18,901 bases of DNA, from positions 1 to 18,901 of the forward strand of contig JAUWXM010000013.1 of assembly GCA_030616365.1 (NCBI GenBank), given 5' to 3'. Below, piece after piece: positions 6,537-14,054 of the stretch. A program made the position numbers and the translations under genes. Origin of the DNA: a bacterium. Lineage in GTDB: Bacteria > UBP18 > UBA7526. Every line of letters starts with the position of its first letter. The first letter of the stretch is position 1. The notes beneath the pieces are model-generated. The model did no database searches, had not been told where the DNA came from, and worked only from the letters and a program-made list of their open reading frames with translations.

Positions 6537-7225
6537 AATCAGAACTAACAAAAAGGAGAATTACGATACTTGGGGTAATCATCGCTGTGATCATCTTTGT
6601 AATCGCCTTTTGTACCTACGGCGCCAGGGGACCTATGGCATTGGTTATGTTCCCACCCGTCATACTTGAGGTGCTTTTTCCTATTCTGGTGTTTTTGCCC
6701 GTCCCAGCCATTTTGTTATTGATATCTGCCGGACTCGGGGCAATCGTGGTCTGGGCATTCTGTAGGGGGGACTTAAAACGAGTGCTCTCCACCTGGTCAG
6801 CCATAGCATTGCTTGCGTTTGCAGCAGGTATATCTATGGTGTTTTCCCCCACCTTGAAGGTGATTTTCACCTCTGTATGGCTTTTGCCCGGAGAGTTTCT
6901 GTTATCGATATGGTTTTTACCCGGAGCTTTTTTATTATCGATATTTACCGGGGTCGGGGCAATCGTGATTTCTCCATCCTACAGGCAAGACTTAAGGCAA
7001 GTTTTGAAGCTCATCAAATTCACATTCGGAGCAATAGTGCTTTCAACATTTCTCTGGACAGGTTTGTATGCCATACCGCGCATTCTCACGTTTCTTGTCG
7101 CGGGCTTAATCCTCGTTTATCTGTACTGGTTCGGCAAAAAGCGTGGATTGTTGTTAAGGATACTTGGTCCAGTTTTTGCGTTAGAGCTAGCATTGCTCTT
7201 AACAATAAATCTAATAATTTTATAG
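6533..7225 (+). CDS. Polytopic membrane protein of unknown function
   Basis: This 230-residue hydrophobic protein is predicted by eye to have six to seven membrane helices, starting with a Lys/Arg-rich N-terminus (MKSELTKRR) and helix ITILGVIIAVIIFVIAF. The start is ATG 6533, which overlaps the glycosidase stop as ATGA; an in-frame upstream ATG at 6515 is less likely. No family motif was recognised. The WLLPGEFLLSI / WFLPGAFLLSI pair is an 11-residue tandem duplication inside a hydrophobic region. Coupling to the glycosidase gene suggests a shared role at the membrane, such as anchoring or moving a glycan intermediate, but this is inference. A remnant of a paralogue's last 20 codons lies at 3835-3897. 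The ferredoxin gene begins 8 bp after the stop. Confidence 0.75.
   Translation: MKSELTKRRITILGVIIAVIIFVIAFCTYGARGPMALVMFPPVILEVLFPILVFLPVPAILLLISAGLGAIVVWAFCRGDLKRVLSTWSAIALLAFAAGISMVFSPTLKVIFTSVWLLPGEFLLSIWFLPGAFLLSIFTGVGAIVISPSYRQDLRQVLKLIKFTFGAIVLSTFLWTGLYAIPRILTFLVAGLILVYLYWFGKKRGLLLRILGPVFALELALLLTINLIIL
6878..6943 (+). repeat. Two tandem 33-bp units inside the membrane-protein gene
   Basis: Unit 1 (6878-6910) and unit 2 (6911-6943) both begin TGG and end TTATCGATA, encoding WLLPGEFLLSI and WFLPGAFLLSI. It is a small in-frame duplication within a membrane segment. Confidence 0.8.
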
Positions 7226-7233
7226 AGGCAAGC

Positions 7234-7698
7234 ATGAAAATCTTAAACATCGATGCCGAAAAGTGTAGCGGGTGCCGGCTCTGCGAGCTGGCCTGTGCCT
7301 TCACTAAGGAGAAGAGGATTATCCCCATTCTGGGGAGGGTAAATGTCTTCCAGAATTATGCTTGGGGATTGAGCGTTCCTGTGGTCTGCACCCAATGCGA
7401 GGAGGCGCCCTGCATCAAGGTCTGTCCCACAGAGGCCTTATACCGCGACCCGGAGACGAATGTTGTCAAGGTGAAGGAGGAGAAATGTATCGGGTGTAAA
7501 CTCTGCGTCTCTGCCTGTCCCTATGGAGCGGTGGTCTTTATCCCTGAGAAGAAGACAGTTATTAAGTGCGACCTCTGCGATGGAGACCCGGTCTGCGTCA
7601 AGTTCTGTCCCACCGGCGCATTAAAATACGAAGAGCCAGTAAAAGCAACTCTCTCCAAAAGAAGGGAGCAGGCGGAGAAGATTTGGGAGGTATTATGA
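7234..7698 (+). CDS. Polyferredoxin subunit of an AOR-type complex (four [4Fe-4S] motifs)
   Basis: This is a 154-residue ferredoxin of the HycB/DmsB/AorA type. It has sixteen cysteines in four groups: 11/14/17/21, 52/55/60/64, 85/88/91/95 and 112/115/121/125, enough for four [4Fe-4S] clusters forming an electron wire. The frame is open 119 codons upstream, but that part is the shadow of the membrane gene. The start is ATG 7234, where MKILNIDAEKCSGC matches the truncated copy at 3735. Unlike that copy, it has only a weak ribosome-binding site (TAGAGGCAAGC) inherited from the membrane-gene end, so translation may depend on the upstream gene. It overlaps the next ferredoxin by ATGA. It probably carries electrons from the AOR subunit at 8301 to the NuoEFG-like module. 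Confidence 0.9.
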   Translation: MKILNIDAEKCSGCRLCELACAFTKEKRIIPILGRVNVFQNYAWGLSVPVVCTQCEEAPCIKVCPTEALYRDPETNVVKVKEEKCIGCKLCVSACPYGAVVFIPEKKTVIKCDLCDGDPVCVKFCPTGALKYEEPVKATLSKRREQAEKIWEVL

Positions 7699-8177
7699 CT
7701 AAAATACTAGTAGTGGATATTGAAAAGTGTTCTGGATGTCGGATATGTGAAGTGGCCTGTTCCTGGTTTCATGAGGAGGAGTTCAATCCTGCTAAAGCAA
7801 GGCTATCCATCGTTTCCTGGAAGAAGGCGGCCATCAGCTATCCCATGATCTGTGAGCAGTGCGAGAAGGCTCCCTGCAAGGAGGTCTGTCCCACAGATGC
7901 CATCTACAAGGACGAGGAAAGCGGGGCCTGGAAGGTGGATGAAGTCAAGTGCATCGGCTGTAAATTCTGTATCCAGGTCTGTCCCTTAGGAGCTATCTCC
8001 TTCTTTGAAGAGAAGCGAGGAGCGATAAAGTGCGATCTCTGCGATGGTGATCCCCAGTGTGTCAAGTTCTGTCCCATGGATGCCATTGAGTTCGTGGAAG
8101 AGGATAAGGTAGGACTGAAGAAGAAGCGCATCTCAGCCGAGAAACTCTTCGCCACTATGCAGGAGATACCCAAATAG
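7695..8177 (+). CDS. Second polyferredoxin subunit (four [4Fe-4S] motifs)
   Basis: This 160-residue paralogue of the previous gene begins MTKILVVDIEKCSGCRICEV. Its sixteen cysteines are at 12/15/18/22, 53/56/61/65, 86/89/92/96 and 113/116/122/126. The start ATG overlaps the preceding stop (ATGA) and is preceded by GGGAGG, so both ferredoxins should be made together. A longer in-frame extension upstream is only the other frame of the first ferredoxin. In known AOR complexes a ferredoxin-like small subunit (AorA, BamC) binds the tungsten subunit; here there are two, directly before the AOR gene, suggesting a longer wire or two alternative small subunits. The C-terminal tail (SAEKLFATMQEIPK) is helical, as in its neighbour. 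Confidence 0.92.
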   Translation: MTKILVVDIEKCSGCRICEVACSWFHEEEFNPAKARLSIVSWKKAAISYPMICEQCEKAPCKEVCPTDAIYKDEESGAWKVDEVKCIGCKFCIQVCPLGAISFFEEKRGAIKCDLCDGDPQCVKFCPMDAIEFVEEDKVGLKKKRISAEKLFATMQEIPK

Positions 8178-8300
8178 GGTAACGGTTAGGGTTAGGAAGC
8201 CCGTATCGTTGAGGGGTTACGGTTACGTAACCGAAAAACGTGACCGAAACGGGCATCGTAACCGATAGACGAATTACGATTTAGATTTAGGAGGCTTATT
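8178..8300. other. Structured intergenic leader before the AOR gene
   Basis: This 123-bp gap holds a perfect 14-bp palindrome CGGTTACGTAACCG (8220-8233), enclosed by GCCCGT (8199-8204) and ACGGGC (8249-8254), plus recurring GGTTA/TAACC words. TAGGAGG at 8288-8294 gives the ribosome-binding site of the AOR gene. It may be a dispersed palindrome or an RNA leader. I could not match it to the molybdenum/tungsten cofactor riboswitch. Confidence 0.45.
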
Positions 8301-10274
8301 ATGGCTGATGGTTATGCTGGTAAATATCTGAGGGTTGATTTGACGAAGGAGAAGTTCACTATCCTGCCCACACCTGAAGAATGGAAGCGAAAGTATCTCG
8401 GCGGGGTAGGAATGGGTGCTAAGATTATGTGGGATGAGGTGCCTCCAGAGGTCAAACCCCTGTCCCCCCAGAATAGGATCATCTTCGCCACTGGCCCGGT
8501 GAATGGGACATTATTTCCTCCTTCAGGAAGGTATGAGGTCATCTCCCGGTCTCCCCTAACTGGCTGGTGGGCTCACGCCTCTGCTGGTGGATTCTTCGGC
8601 CCGGAGATGAAATATGCCGGATATGACCTGATTATCATTCAAGGGAAAGCAAAGAAACCGGTCTATTTACATATCGATAATGACTTAATTGAACTAAAAA
8701 GTGCCAGACATCTCTGGGGGAAGAACGTCATAGAGACTACCGACCGGATTATGGAGGACCTTAAAGACCCCGATGTCAAAGTGGCGGCAATAGGCCAGGC
8801 GGGTGAGAACTTGGTGAGGTATTCCTGCATTATGAGCGATTACTTCCGCGCCGCAGGAAGGACTGGTTTAGGCGCTGTCTTAGGCTCTAAAAACTTAAAG
8901 GCCATCGCTATAAGGGGAACCAAGGGAATAAAGATCGCCAATAAAGAAAAGTTCAACAAATTATTGGAGGATGCCTTTAGGCGCCACTCGCCAGAAGGAA
9001 GATACTGGGAGTATATCGAGAGTTTTCGCAAGTATGGAACATTCTCCTTGACTGATTGGGAGAATGCTATCGGAAGATTACCCACCAAGAACCACTGGAC
9101 GGGCTACTTTGAGAACGCCGAGGAGACCATTGGGATGGAACCCATGAGGAAGAGGCATTATAAGAGGCATGCCTCTTGTTTCGGTTGCGGTATCCAGTGT
9201 AAGTATTCCTCTGTTGTCAAAGAAGGGAAGTATGCTGGAACAGAATCGGAAGGACCGGAGTATGAGACGGTGGAGGGCTTCACTTCCAACTTCTTATCCA
9301 CGGATACCAGTGCTCTAATCCGGGCCAATTACCTCTGCAATATCTACGGTATGGATACCATCTCAGTAAGTCATAGCATTTCCTGGGCCTATGAGAGCTA
9401 TGAGCATGGCCTTTTAACTAAGGAAGATACTGATGGTAGAGAATTAATTTGGGGCGAAGATGGAATGGATGATGTTATTGAATTATTGGAAGAGATCCCT
9501 TTCCGAAAGACAAAGTTCGCCAGTCTCCTGGCAGAAGGTTCAAGGGAGGCAGCGCGTAGAACAGGCAAAGGCTCCGAGGCCTATGCCATTCATGTCAATG
9601 GACTGGAAGCAAGTGGTCAGGATGGAAGGCCCCATAAGTCCTTAGGATTAACCTATGCTATCAATGTCCGGGGGGCGGATCACCTAACCTCCCTTTCCAG
9701 CCTCGATGAGTTAGGTTATAAAGAGGAAATTAAGAGAAGGTACAAGAAGGAGACAGTTAATATCTTGGCCGATAGATGGGATGAGAAGTTAAAAGGCTAT
9801 CTTGTGGCCGATATGGAGGAATTATACGCCCTCTGTGACTCTGCTCTATTATGCAAGTATGGTGTTATGTGGCCTCCCATCTATTACCATCAGGACTTTG
9901 GGAAGATTATCTCGGCCATCACCGGCTTTACAGAATATGAAGACCCAAAGAACTTAAGTAAATTGGCTAAGAGAATCTGTCATCTCAGAAGATGCTTCAA
10001 TGTCAGGCTCGGCTGGTCGAAGAAGAACGATGCCTTACATCCCCGGTTTACAGAGGAGCCCATGCCCACTGGCCCAGCCAAGGGACAAGTAGTTCACCTG
10101 GAACCCATGCTGAGGGAGTATTATCAGGTAAGAAAGTACGATTGGAAGACCGGCTATCCTACCAAAAAGGAATTGGAAGAGGTCGGTTTGGAAGATGTAG
10201 CAAAGGAACTCAAAAAGAGAAAGAAATTAGTTCCGGTATATAGAGGTAAGAAAGCCTTCCAGATCAGAAAGTAA
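8301..10274 (+). CDS. Aldehyde ferredoxin oxidoreductase family catalytic subunit
   Basis: This 657-residue protein is full length for the tungstopterin AOR family. It has the N-terminal start GYAGKYLRVDLT and the pterin-binding region with FATGPVNGTLFPPSGRYEV and the AGRTGLGAVLGSKNLKAIA signature (185-203). The [4Fe-4S] ligands are Cys293, Cys296 and Cys300 (SCFGCGIQC) and Cys518 (CDSALLCKYG). GADH (His461) is in the expected active-site region. It oxidises an aldehyde with a tungsten (or molybdenum) bis-pyranopterin in the cytoplasm; the substrate cannot be told from sequence. TAGGAGG lies at ideal distance from the ATG. Two polyferredoxin genes precede it and NuoE/F/G-like genes follow, arguing for a multi-subunit NAD-linked enzyme such as the Bam-type or bifurcating tungsten oxidoreductases rather than a simple ferredoxin-dependent AOR. 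A paralogue ends at 489. Confidence 0.95.
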   Translation: MADGYAGKYLRVDLTKEKFTILPTPEEWKRKYLGGVGMGAKIMWDEVPPEVKPLSPQNRIIFATGPVNGTLFPPSGRYEVISRSPLTGWWAHASAGGFFGPEMKYAGYDLIIIQGKAKKPVYLHIDNDLIELKSARHLWGKNVIETTDRIMEDLKDPDVKVAAIGQAGENLVRYSCIMSDYFRAAGRTGLGAVLGSKNLKAIAIRGTKGIKIANKEKFNKLLEDAFRRHSPEGRYWEYIESFRKYGTFSLTDWENAIGRLPTKNHWTGYFENAEETIGMEPMRKRHYKRHASCFGCGIQCKYSSVVKEGKYAGTESEGPEYETVEGFTSNFLSTDTSALIRANYLCNIYGMDTISVSHSISWAYESYEHGLLTKEDTDGRELIWGEDGMDDVIELLEEIPFRKTKFASLLAEGSREAARRTGKGSEAYAIHVNGLEASGQDGRPHKSLGLTYAINVRGADHLTSLSSLDELGYKEEIKRRYKKETVNILADRWDEKLKGYLVADMEELYALCDSALLCKYGVMWPPIYYHQDFGKIISAITGFTEYEDPKNLSKLAKRICHLRRCFNVRLGWSKKNDALHPRFTEEPMPTGPAKGQVVHLEPMLREYYQVRKYDWKTGYPTKKELEEVGLEDVAKELKKRKKLVPVYRGKKAFQIRK

Positions 10275-10353
10275 ACACGAATAAACATAAATAAGGCAAG
10301 AACACAAATCGTCACAAATAAAAAAGAGGATACAAATACAGTCAGGATCAGAG

Positions 10354-10381
10354 ATAGGCTAATTCGCACGAATTAGCCTAT
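10354..10381. terminator. Perfect 13-bp hairpin between AOR and the NuoE-like gene
   Basis: ATAGGCTAATTCG (10354-10366) is exactly complementary to CGAATTAGCCTAT (10369-10381) with a 2-base loop. A weak T-run (TTTGTTTT) follows a few bases later. It lies in a 159-bp gap that is otherwise AT-rich and low in complexity. It could attenuate transcription between the AOR and diaphorase genes, serve as an mRNA processing barrier, or be a dispersed palindrome. Confidence 0.5.
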
Positions 10382-10433
10382 GGTAGATTTGTTTTAAATT
10401 ATTGGATTTTCCTAGAAATTTTTTGGTGATCAA

Positions 10434-10883
10434 GTGGGAAAGATTGATAAAGTTATAACGAGGTATAAGAAAGAGAAGGGAGGGCTGGTGCCCCTTTTAC
10501 AGGATATAATGAGAGAATATGGCTATCTTCCAGAAGGAACCTTAAAGAGGATTGCTCAGGAGTTAGATATTCCTCTCTCCCGGGTCTATGGTCTGGCCAC
10601 CTTCTATAGGTCCTTTAGCCTTACTCCTCGGGGGAAGCATCTGATAAGCGTCTGTCTGGGAACTGCCTGTCATGTGAGAGGGGCTCCGCGGATTGTGGAG
10701 AAATTAGAAAGGGATTTAAGAATAAAGGCGGGAGAAACGACCAAGAATCTGAAATTCACCTTAGAGACGGTCAATTGCTTAGGAGCCTGCGCCTTAGGCC
10801 CTTTGATAGTTATTGATGGCAAATACTATGGTCGCCTGAACTCTACCAAGATGGATAAAGTTCTGAAAGAGTATCTTAAATGA
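10434..10883 (+). CDS. NuoE-like [2Fe-2S] thioredoxin-fold subunit
   Basis: This 149-residue NuoE/HndA-type protein has an N-terminal helical domain (to about 65) followed by a thioredoxin-like [2Fe-2S] domain. Its four ligands are Cys74 and Cys79 (VCLGTACHVRGA) and Cys115 and Cys119 (VNCLGACALGP), the normal spacing for the family. It starts with GTG at 10434, with GGTGA six bases before. In NADH-linked hydrogenases, formate dehydrogenases and complex I this subunit pairs with the FMN subunit, here the next gene, which overlaps by ATGA. It lies 159 bp after the AOR gene and no hydrogenase or formate dehydrogenase gene is present in the window, so its most likely catalytic partner is that AOR. 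Confidence 0.93.
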   Translation: MGKIDKVITRYKKEKGGLVPLLQDIMREYGYLPEGTLKRIAQELDIPLSRVYGLATFYRSFSLTPRGKHLISVCLGTACHVRGAPRIVEKLERDLRIKAGETTKNLKFTLETVNCLGACALGPLIVIDGKYYGRLNSTKMDKVLKEYLK

Positions 10884-12730
10884 AGTTAAAGAGACCATCT
10901 GATTTAGTGAAAGCGAGAAAGTCGATTCAGTCTCGCTATGACCCAAAAAAGACCTGCGTCACTGTCTGCTGTGGGACAGGATGTATTGCATCTGGTGCCC
11001 ATGATGTAGCAGAGGCCTTTAAGAAAGAGATTGGCAAAAGAGGCTTGAGACCCAGAGTAAATCTCAGGATAACCGGATGCCATGGTTTCTGTGAAAAAGG
11101 ACCATTGGTAGTCATCTATCCCAAAAGAACATTCTATCAAAGGGTAAAAGTGGGGGATGTAAAGGAAATCATCTCCCAAACCATTCTTAAAGGAAAGATA
11201 ATCGAACGTCTCCTCTATGTCGACCCCGTAACAAAAAAGAAAATTATCTATGAGGACGAAATTCCTTTCTACAAAAAGCAAAGGAGACTTATCTTCGGTA
11301 ATAACGGGAGGATTGACCCTACCAAGATAGGTTATTACATCGCCCTGAATGGCTATACGGCCCTTGCTAAAGTACTCTATAAAATGAGTCCTCAACAAGT
11401 AATCGATGAGATAAAGAGGTCCGGCCTTAGAGGCAGGGGAGGGGCCGGCTTTCCTACGGGGGCGAAATGGCAACTTTGTAGAGAACAGAAAGAGAAACCG
11501 AAATATATCATCTGTAATGCAGATGAGGGAGACCCGGGCGCCTTCATGGACCGTAGTCTCCTGGAGGGAAATCCCCATTCTGTCTTGGAAGGGATGATCA
11601 TCGGGGCCTATGCCATTGGAGCCGAGGAGGGATATATCTATGTGCGCAATGAATATCCTTTAGCAATAAAACATCTCCAGATAGCCTTAAAACAGGCGCA
11701 GGATTGGGGATTAGTGGGTAAGAATATCTTGGGCACTAATTTTAGTTTCAGGATTAAGATAAATAAAGGAGCCGGGGCCTTTGTCTGTGGTGAGGAGAGC
11801 GCCTTGATAGCCTCCATTGAGGGAAGGATTGGGGAACCCCAACCCCGTCCTCCTTTCCCGGCAGAGAGTGGTCTCTGGGAAAAGCCCACCAATATAAATA
11901 ATGTTAAGACCTGGGCCAATGTCCCTCTGATTATTAATAAGGGAGCCAAATGGTATTCGAGGATAGGGACCAAGACCAGTAAAGGGACCATGATTTTCTC
12001 TTTAGTGGGAAAGATTAATAATACCGGATTAGTCGAAGTGCCTATGGGTATTAGTTTAAGGAAGATGGTCTATGAGATCGGGGGTGGTATCCCTAACGGG
12101 AAGAGGTTCAAGGCCGTTCAGACTGGTGGCCCTTCTGGGGGTTGTATTCCGGCAAGCTTGATCGATCTTCCCGTTGATTATGAGAAGTTGACCGAGGTAG
12201 GCTCCATGATGGGTTCTGGCGGTATGGTGGTCATGGATGAGGATACCTGCATGGTCAATGTAGCCAAGTACTTCCTCTCCTTTACCCGGGATGAATCCTG
12301 TGGGAAGTGCACTCCCTGCCGGGAAGGAATAAAGCAAATGTATGGAATCTTAGATGGTATTACCAGAGGGAAAGGGAAGGAATCTGATCTGGGACTTCTG
12401 AAAGAGTTGGCAGAGATAGTAAAAGACTCCTCCCTCTGTGGACTGGGCCAGACGGCACCCAACCCGGTCCTTACCACCTTAAGATACTTTAGAGATGAAT
12501 ACTTAACCCATATTAGAGATAAGAGATGTCCGGCTGGTGTCTGTCAAGACCTGATTCGTTATTCGGTCATTAAAGAAAACTGCATTGGTTGCCAGCTCTG
12601 TAATAAGGTCTGCCCTACGAAAGCGATAAGTGGAAAGAAGAAAGAGCTTCAGAAGATTGACCAGAAGAAGTGTATCAAATGCGGTGCCTGCTATGATGCC
12701 TGTAAGTTTGAGGCGATAGGAGTAGAGTAG
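10880..12730 (+). CDS. NuoF-like NADH-binding flavoprotein subunit with extra ferredoxin domain
   Basis: This 616-residue protein has the HndC/HydB layout. An N-terminal thioredoxin-like [2Fe-2S] domain carries Cys30 or 31, 35, 67 and 71. The FMN/NADH core has GLRGRGGAGFPTG (182-194), CNADEGDPGAFMDRSLLEG (212-230) and GAGAFVCGEESAL (297-309). A [4Fe-4S] site uses Cys474, 477, 480 (ESCGKCTPCREG) and Cys520. The C-terminal ferredoxin domain has two CxxCxxCxxxC motifs (568-578 and 598-608). Complex I NuoF lacks the N- and C-terminal additions; bifurcating hydrogenases and NAD-linked formate dehydrogenases have them. It would move electrons between NAD(H) and the iron-sulfur chain through FMN. 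Start and stop of neighbours overlap (ATGA at 10880). With the AOR genes upstream it is the likely NAD+ end of the complex. Confidence 0.95.
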   Translation: MKLKRPSDLVKARKSIQSRYDPKKTCVTVCCGTGCIASGAHDVAEAFKKEIGKRGLRPRVNLRITGCHGFCEKGPLVVIYPKRTFYQRVKVGDVKEIISQTILKGKIIERLLYVDPVTKKKIIYEDEIPFYKKQRRLIFGNNGRIDPTKIGYYIALNGYTALAKVLYKMSPQQVIDEIKRSGLRGRGGAGFPTGAKWQLCREQKEKPKYIICNADEGDPGAFMDRSLLEGNPHSVLEGMIIGAYAIGAEEGYIYVRNEYPLAIKHLQIALKQAQDWGLVGKNILGTNFSFRIKINKGAGAFVCGEESALIASIEGRIGEPQPRPPFPAESGLWEKPTNINNVKTWANVPLIINKGAKWYSRIGTKTSKGTMIFSLVGKINNTGLVEVPMGISLRKMVYEIGGGIPNGKRFKAVQTGGPSGGCIPASLIDLPVDYEKLTEVGSMMGSGGMVVMDEDTCMVNVAKYFLSFTRDESCGKCTPCREGIKQMYGILDGITRGKGKESDLGLLKELAEIVKDSSLCGLGQTAPNPVLTTLRYFRDEYLTHIRDKRCPAGVCQDLIRYSVIKENCIGCQLCNKVCPTKAISGKKKELQKIDQKKCIKCGACYDACKFEAIGVE

Positions 12731-12782
12731 GAAATCAATGCAAAGTGCAAAATTAGCAATGAAAAATGAAAAAGTAACAAAG

Positions 12783-13553
12783 ATGGTTAAATTGACGATT
12801 AATAATAAGAAGATGGAGGTTGAGGAGGGGACTACCCTTTTGGAGGCGGCTCAGAAGTTGGGTATTGAAATCCCCACTCTCTGTCATCATTCAGCGCTTA
12901 AGCCCTATGGTGCCTGTCGGGTCTGTCTGGTAGAGGTCATTAAGGGCTCCAAAGTGGGACTGGTCGCCTCCTGCACCTACCCCGCGGAAGAAGGACTGGT
13001 GGCTAAGACAGATACTAAAAGGGTAAAAAGAGCCCGGCGCCTGAGCATTGAACTTTTGTTGGCTCGTTGTCCCACCTCAGAAAAAGTAAGAGAACTCGCC
13101 TTAAAGTTAGGGGTAAAGAAAACCAGATTTAAGGAAGAGAAGGAAGAATGTATCCTGTGTGGTCTCTGTGTCCGAGTCTGTGAGGAGATGATTGGCAAGA
13201 GTGCCATCAGTTTTATTAACCGGGGAGCAGATAGAGAGGTAACCACTCCCTTCAAAATAGAATCTTCAGAGTGCATCGGTTGTGGGGCCTGTGCCTATCT
13301 CTGTCCCACAGAAGTGATAAAGATCGAGGATGTTATAAAATATAGAAAACTGGACTTCTGGAATACCAAACTGGAACTAAAAAAGTGTAAGGTTTGCGGT
13401 AGATACTTTATTCCCACAGTAGAATTAAAATATCTTAAAGAAAAAATAAAATCCTTTGAGGAAATAGAATTACCAGAAGAGGTCCTTGAGGTCTGTCCCA
13501 AGTGCCGAAGAAGAATCCTCTCTGACAAGATGAAAGAATTCATTGGAGGTTGA
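12783..13553 (+). CDS. NuoG/HoxU-like iron-sulfur subunit with C-terminal zinc-ribbon-like tail
   Basis: This 256-residue protein has an N-terminal [2Fe-2S] domain with Cys34, 45, 48 and 64. Two [4Fe-4S] motifs follow at Cys123/126/129/133 and Cys164/167/170/174, then a tail with Cys202/205 and Cys238/241 that looks like a zinc ribbon. The His/Cys-ligated [4Fe-4S] site usual between the first two domains is absent: that segment reads LLLARCPTSEKVRELALKLG with a single Cys. I set the start at ATG 12783 (MVKLTINNKK, the normal family start). An in-frame ATG at 12738 adds 15 residues encoded by low-complexity DNA (TGCAAAGTGCAAAATTAGC) and has GTAGGAAATCA before it, so it cannot be excluded. It completes the NuoE/F/G-like diaphorase module. 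Confidence 0.9.
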   Translation: MVKLTINNKKMEVEEGTTLLEAAQKLGIEIPTLCHHSALKPYGACRVCLVEVIKGSKVGLVASCTYPAEEGLVAKTDTKRVKRARRLSIELLLARCPTSEKVRELALKLGVKKTRFKEEKEECILCGLCVRVCEEMIGKSAISFINRGADREVTTPFKIESSECIGCGACAYLCPTEVIKIEDVIKYRKLDFWNTKLELKKCKVCGRYFIPTVELKYLKEKIKSFEEIELPEEVLEVCPKCRRRILSDKMKEFIGG

Positions 13554-13554
13554 A

Positions 13555-14028
13555 ATGGAAAAGAAAGTTAGAGGACGACCGGGGGGAATCATTGCCTTTG
13601 GTGTCGTAGCCATTCTCTTCGCCGGAATAGGTTTATTTCAAGGTATACCACTTCTAATTGGCATGATTCAGAAATCGCCCCAATGGACCACGGTTATCAG
13701 TCTTACCCCTCTTCCTCTCTCATACTTCAGGGTAAGCGCTACAATAGGGATTATCATAAGTACGGCACTTCTAGTTTCTGGTATCGGACTATTAAAGATA
13801 AAGAACTGGGCGCGTAAATTAGTTCTTGGGATATCAGCTGTTATCATACTGCGTAATCTTGTTAGTTTCATTATAGGATTGACTATGCCGGCGAATCCCG
13901 CGTGGACAACCCTCAGAGGCAGAGGAATTCTGATATTTGTCATGTTCGTGGGCTCTATTTTCTATATTCTAATTCTCTGGTACTTCAATCGAACAAGGGT
14001 AAAAAAACAATTTCAAAAATTACAATAA
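13555..14028 (+). CDS. Small four-helix membrane protein of unknown function
   Basis: This 157-residue protein has about four membrane segments (roughly 11-37, 62-83, 88-112 and 123-145) and basic ends (MEKKVRGRPGG; RTRVKKQFQKLQ). The start is ATG 13555 because GGAGGT lies 4 bases before it, inside the end of the upstream gene; one base separates the genes. It resembles generic small membrane proteins of unknown function and I recognise no family. Tight linkage implies cotranscription with the diaphorase genes, possibly as a membrane anchor, but nothing in the sequence shows this. Confidence 0.75.
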   Translation: MEKKVRGRPGGIIAFGVVAILFAGIGLFQGIPLLIGMIQKSPQWTTVISLTPLPLSYFRVSATIGIIISTALLVSGIGLLKIKNWARKLVLGISAVIILRNLVSFIIGLTMPANPAWTTLRGRGILIFVMFVGSIFYILILWYFNRTRVKKQFQKLQ

Positions 14029-14054
14029 GACTATTAAAATAGTAGTAATTTTTT

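Noticed and set aside
6877..7233. Long in-frame extension upstream of the first intact ferredoxin
   Set aside because: It is the other frame of the membrane-protein gene; the protein start MKILNIDAEKCSGC at 7234 is confirmed by the truncated copy at 3735.
3566..7233. Insertion sequence carrying the glycosidase cassette
   Set aside because: No transposase or integrase gene and no terminal inverted repeats; the boundary repeats are gene fragments, pointing to homologous recombination.
8178..8196. Telomere-like GGTTAGGGTTAGG
   Set aside because: Only two units in a bacterial-type operon; better seen as part of the GGTTA/TAACC palindrome region.
8178..8300. Molybdenum/tungsten cofactor riboswitch
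   Set aside because: Suggestive position, but I cannot place the known conserved core; reported only as a structured leader.
10904..11578. 224-codon open frame on the minus strand
   Set aside because: It lies opposite the NuoF-like gene, has no ribosome-binding site or recognisable domain, and its composition follows from the sense codons.
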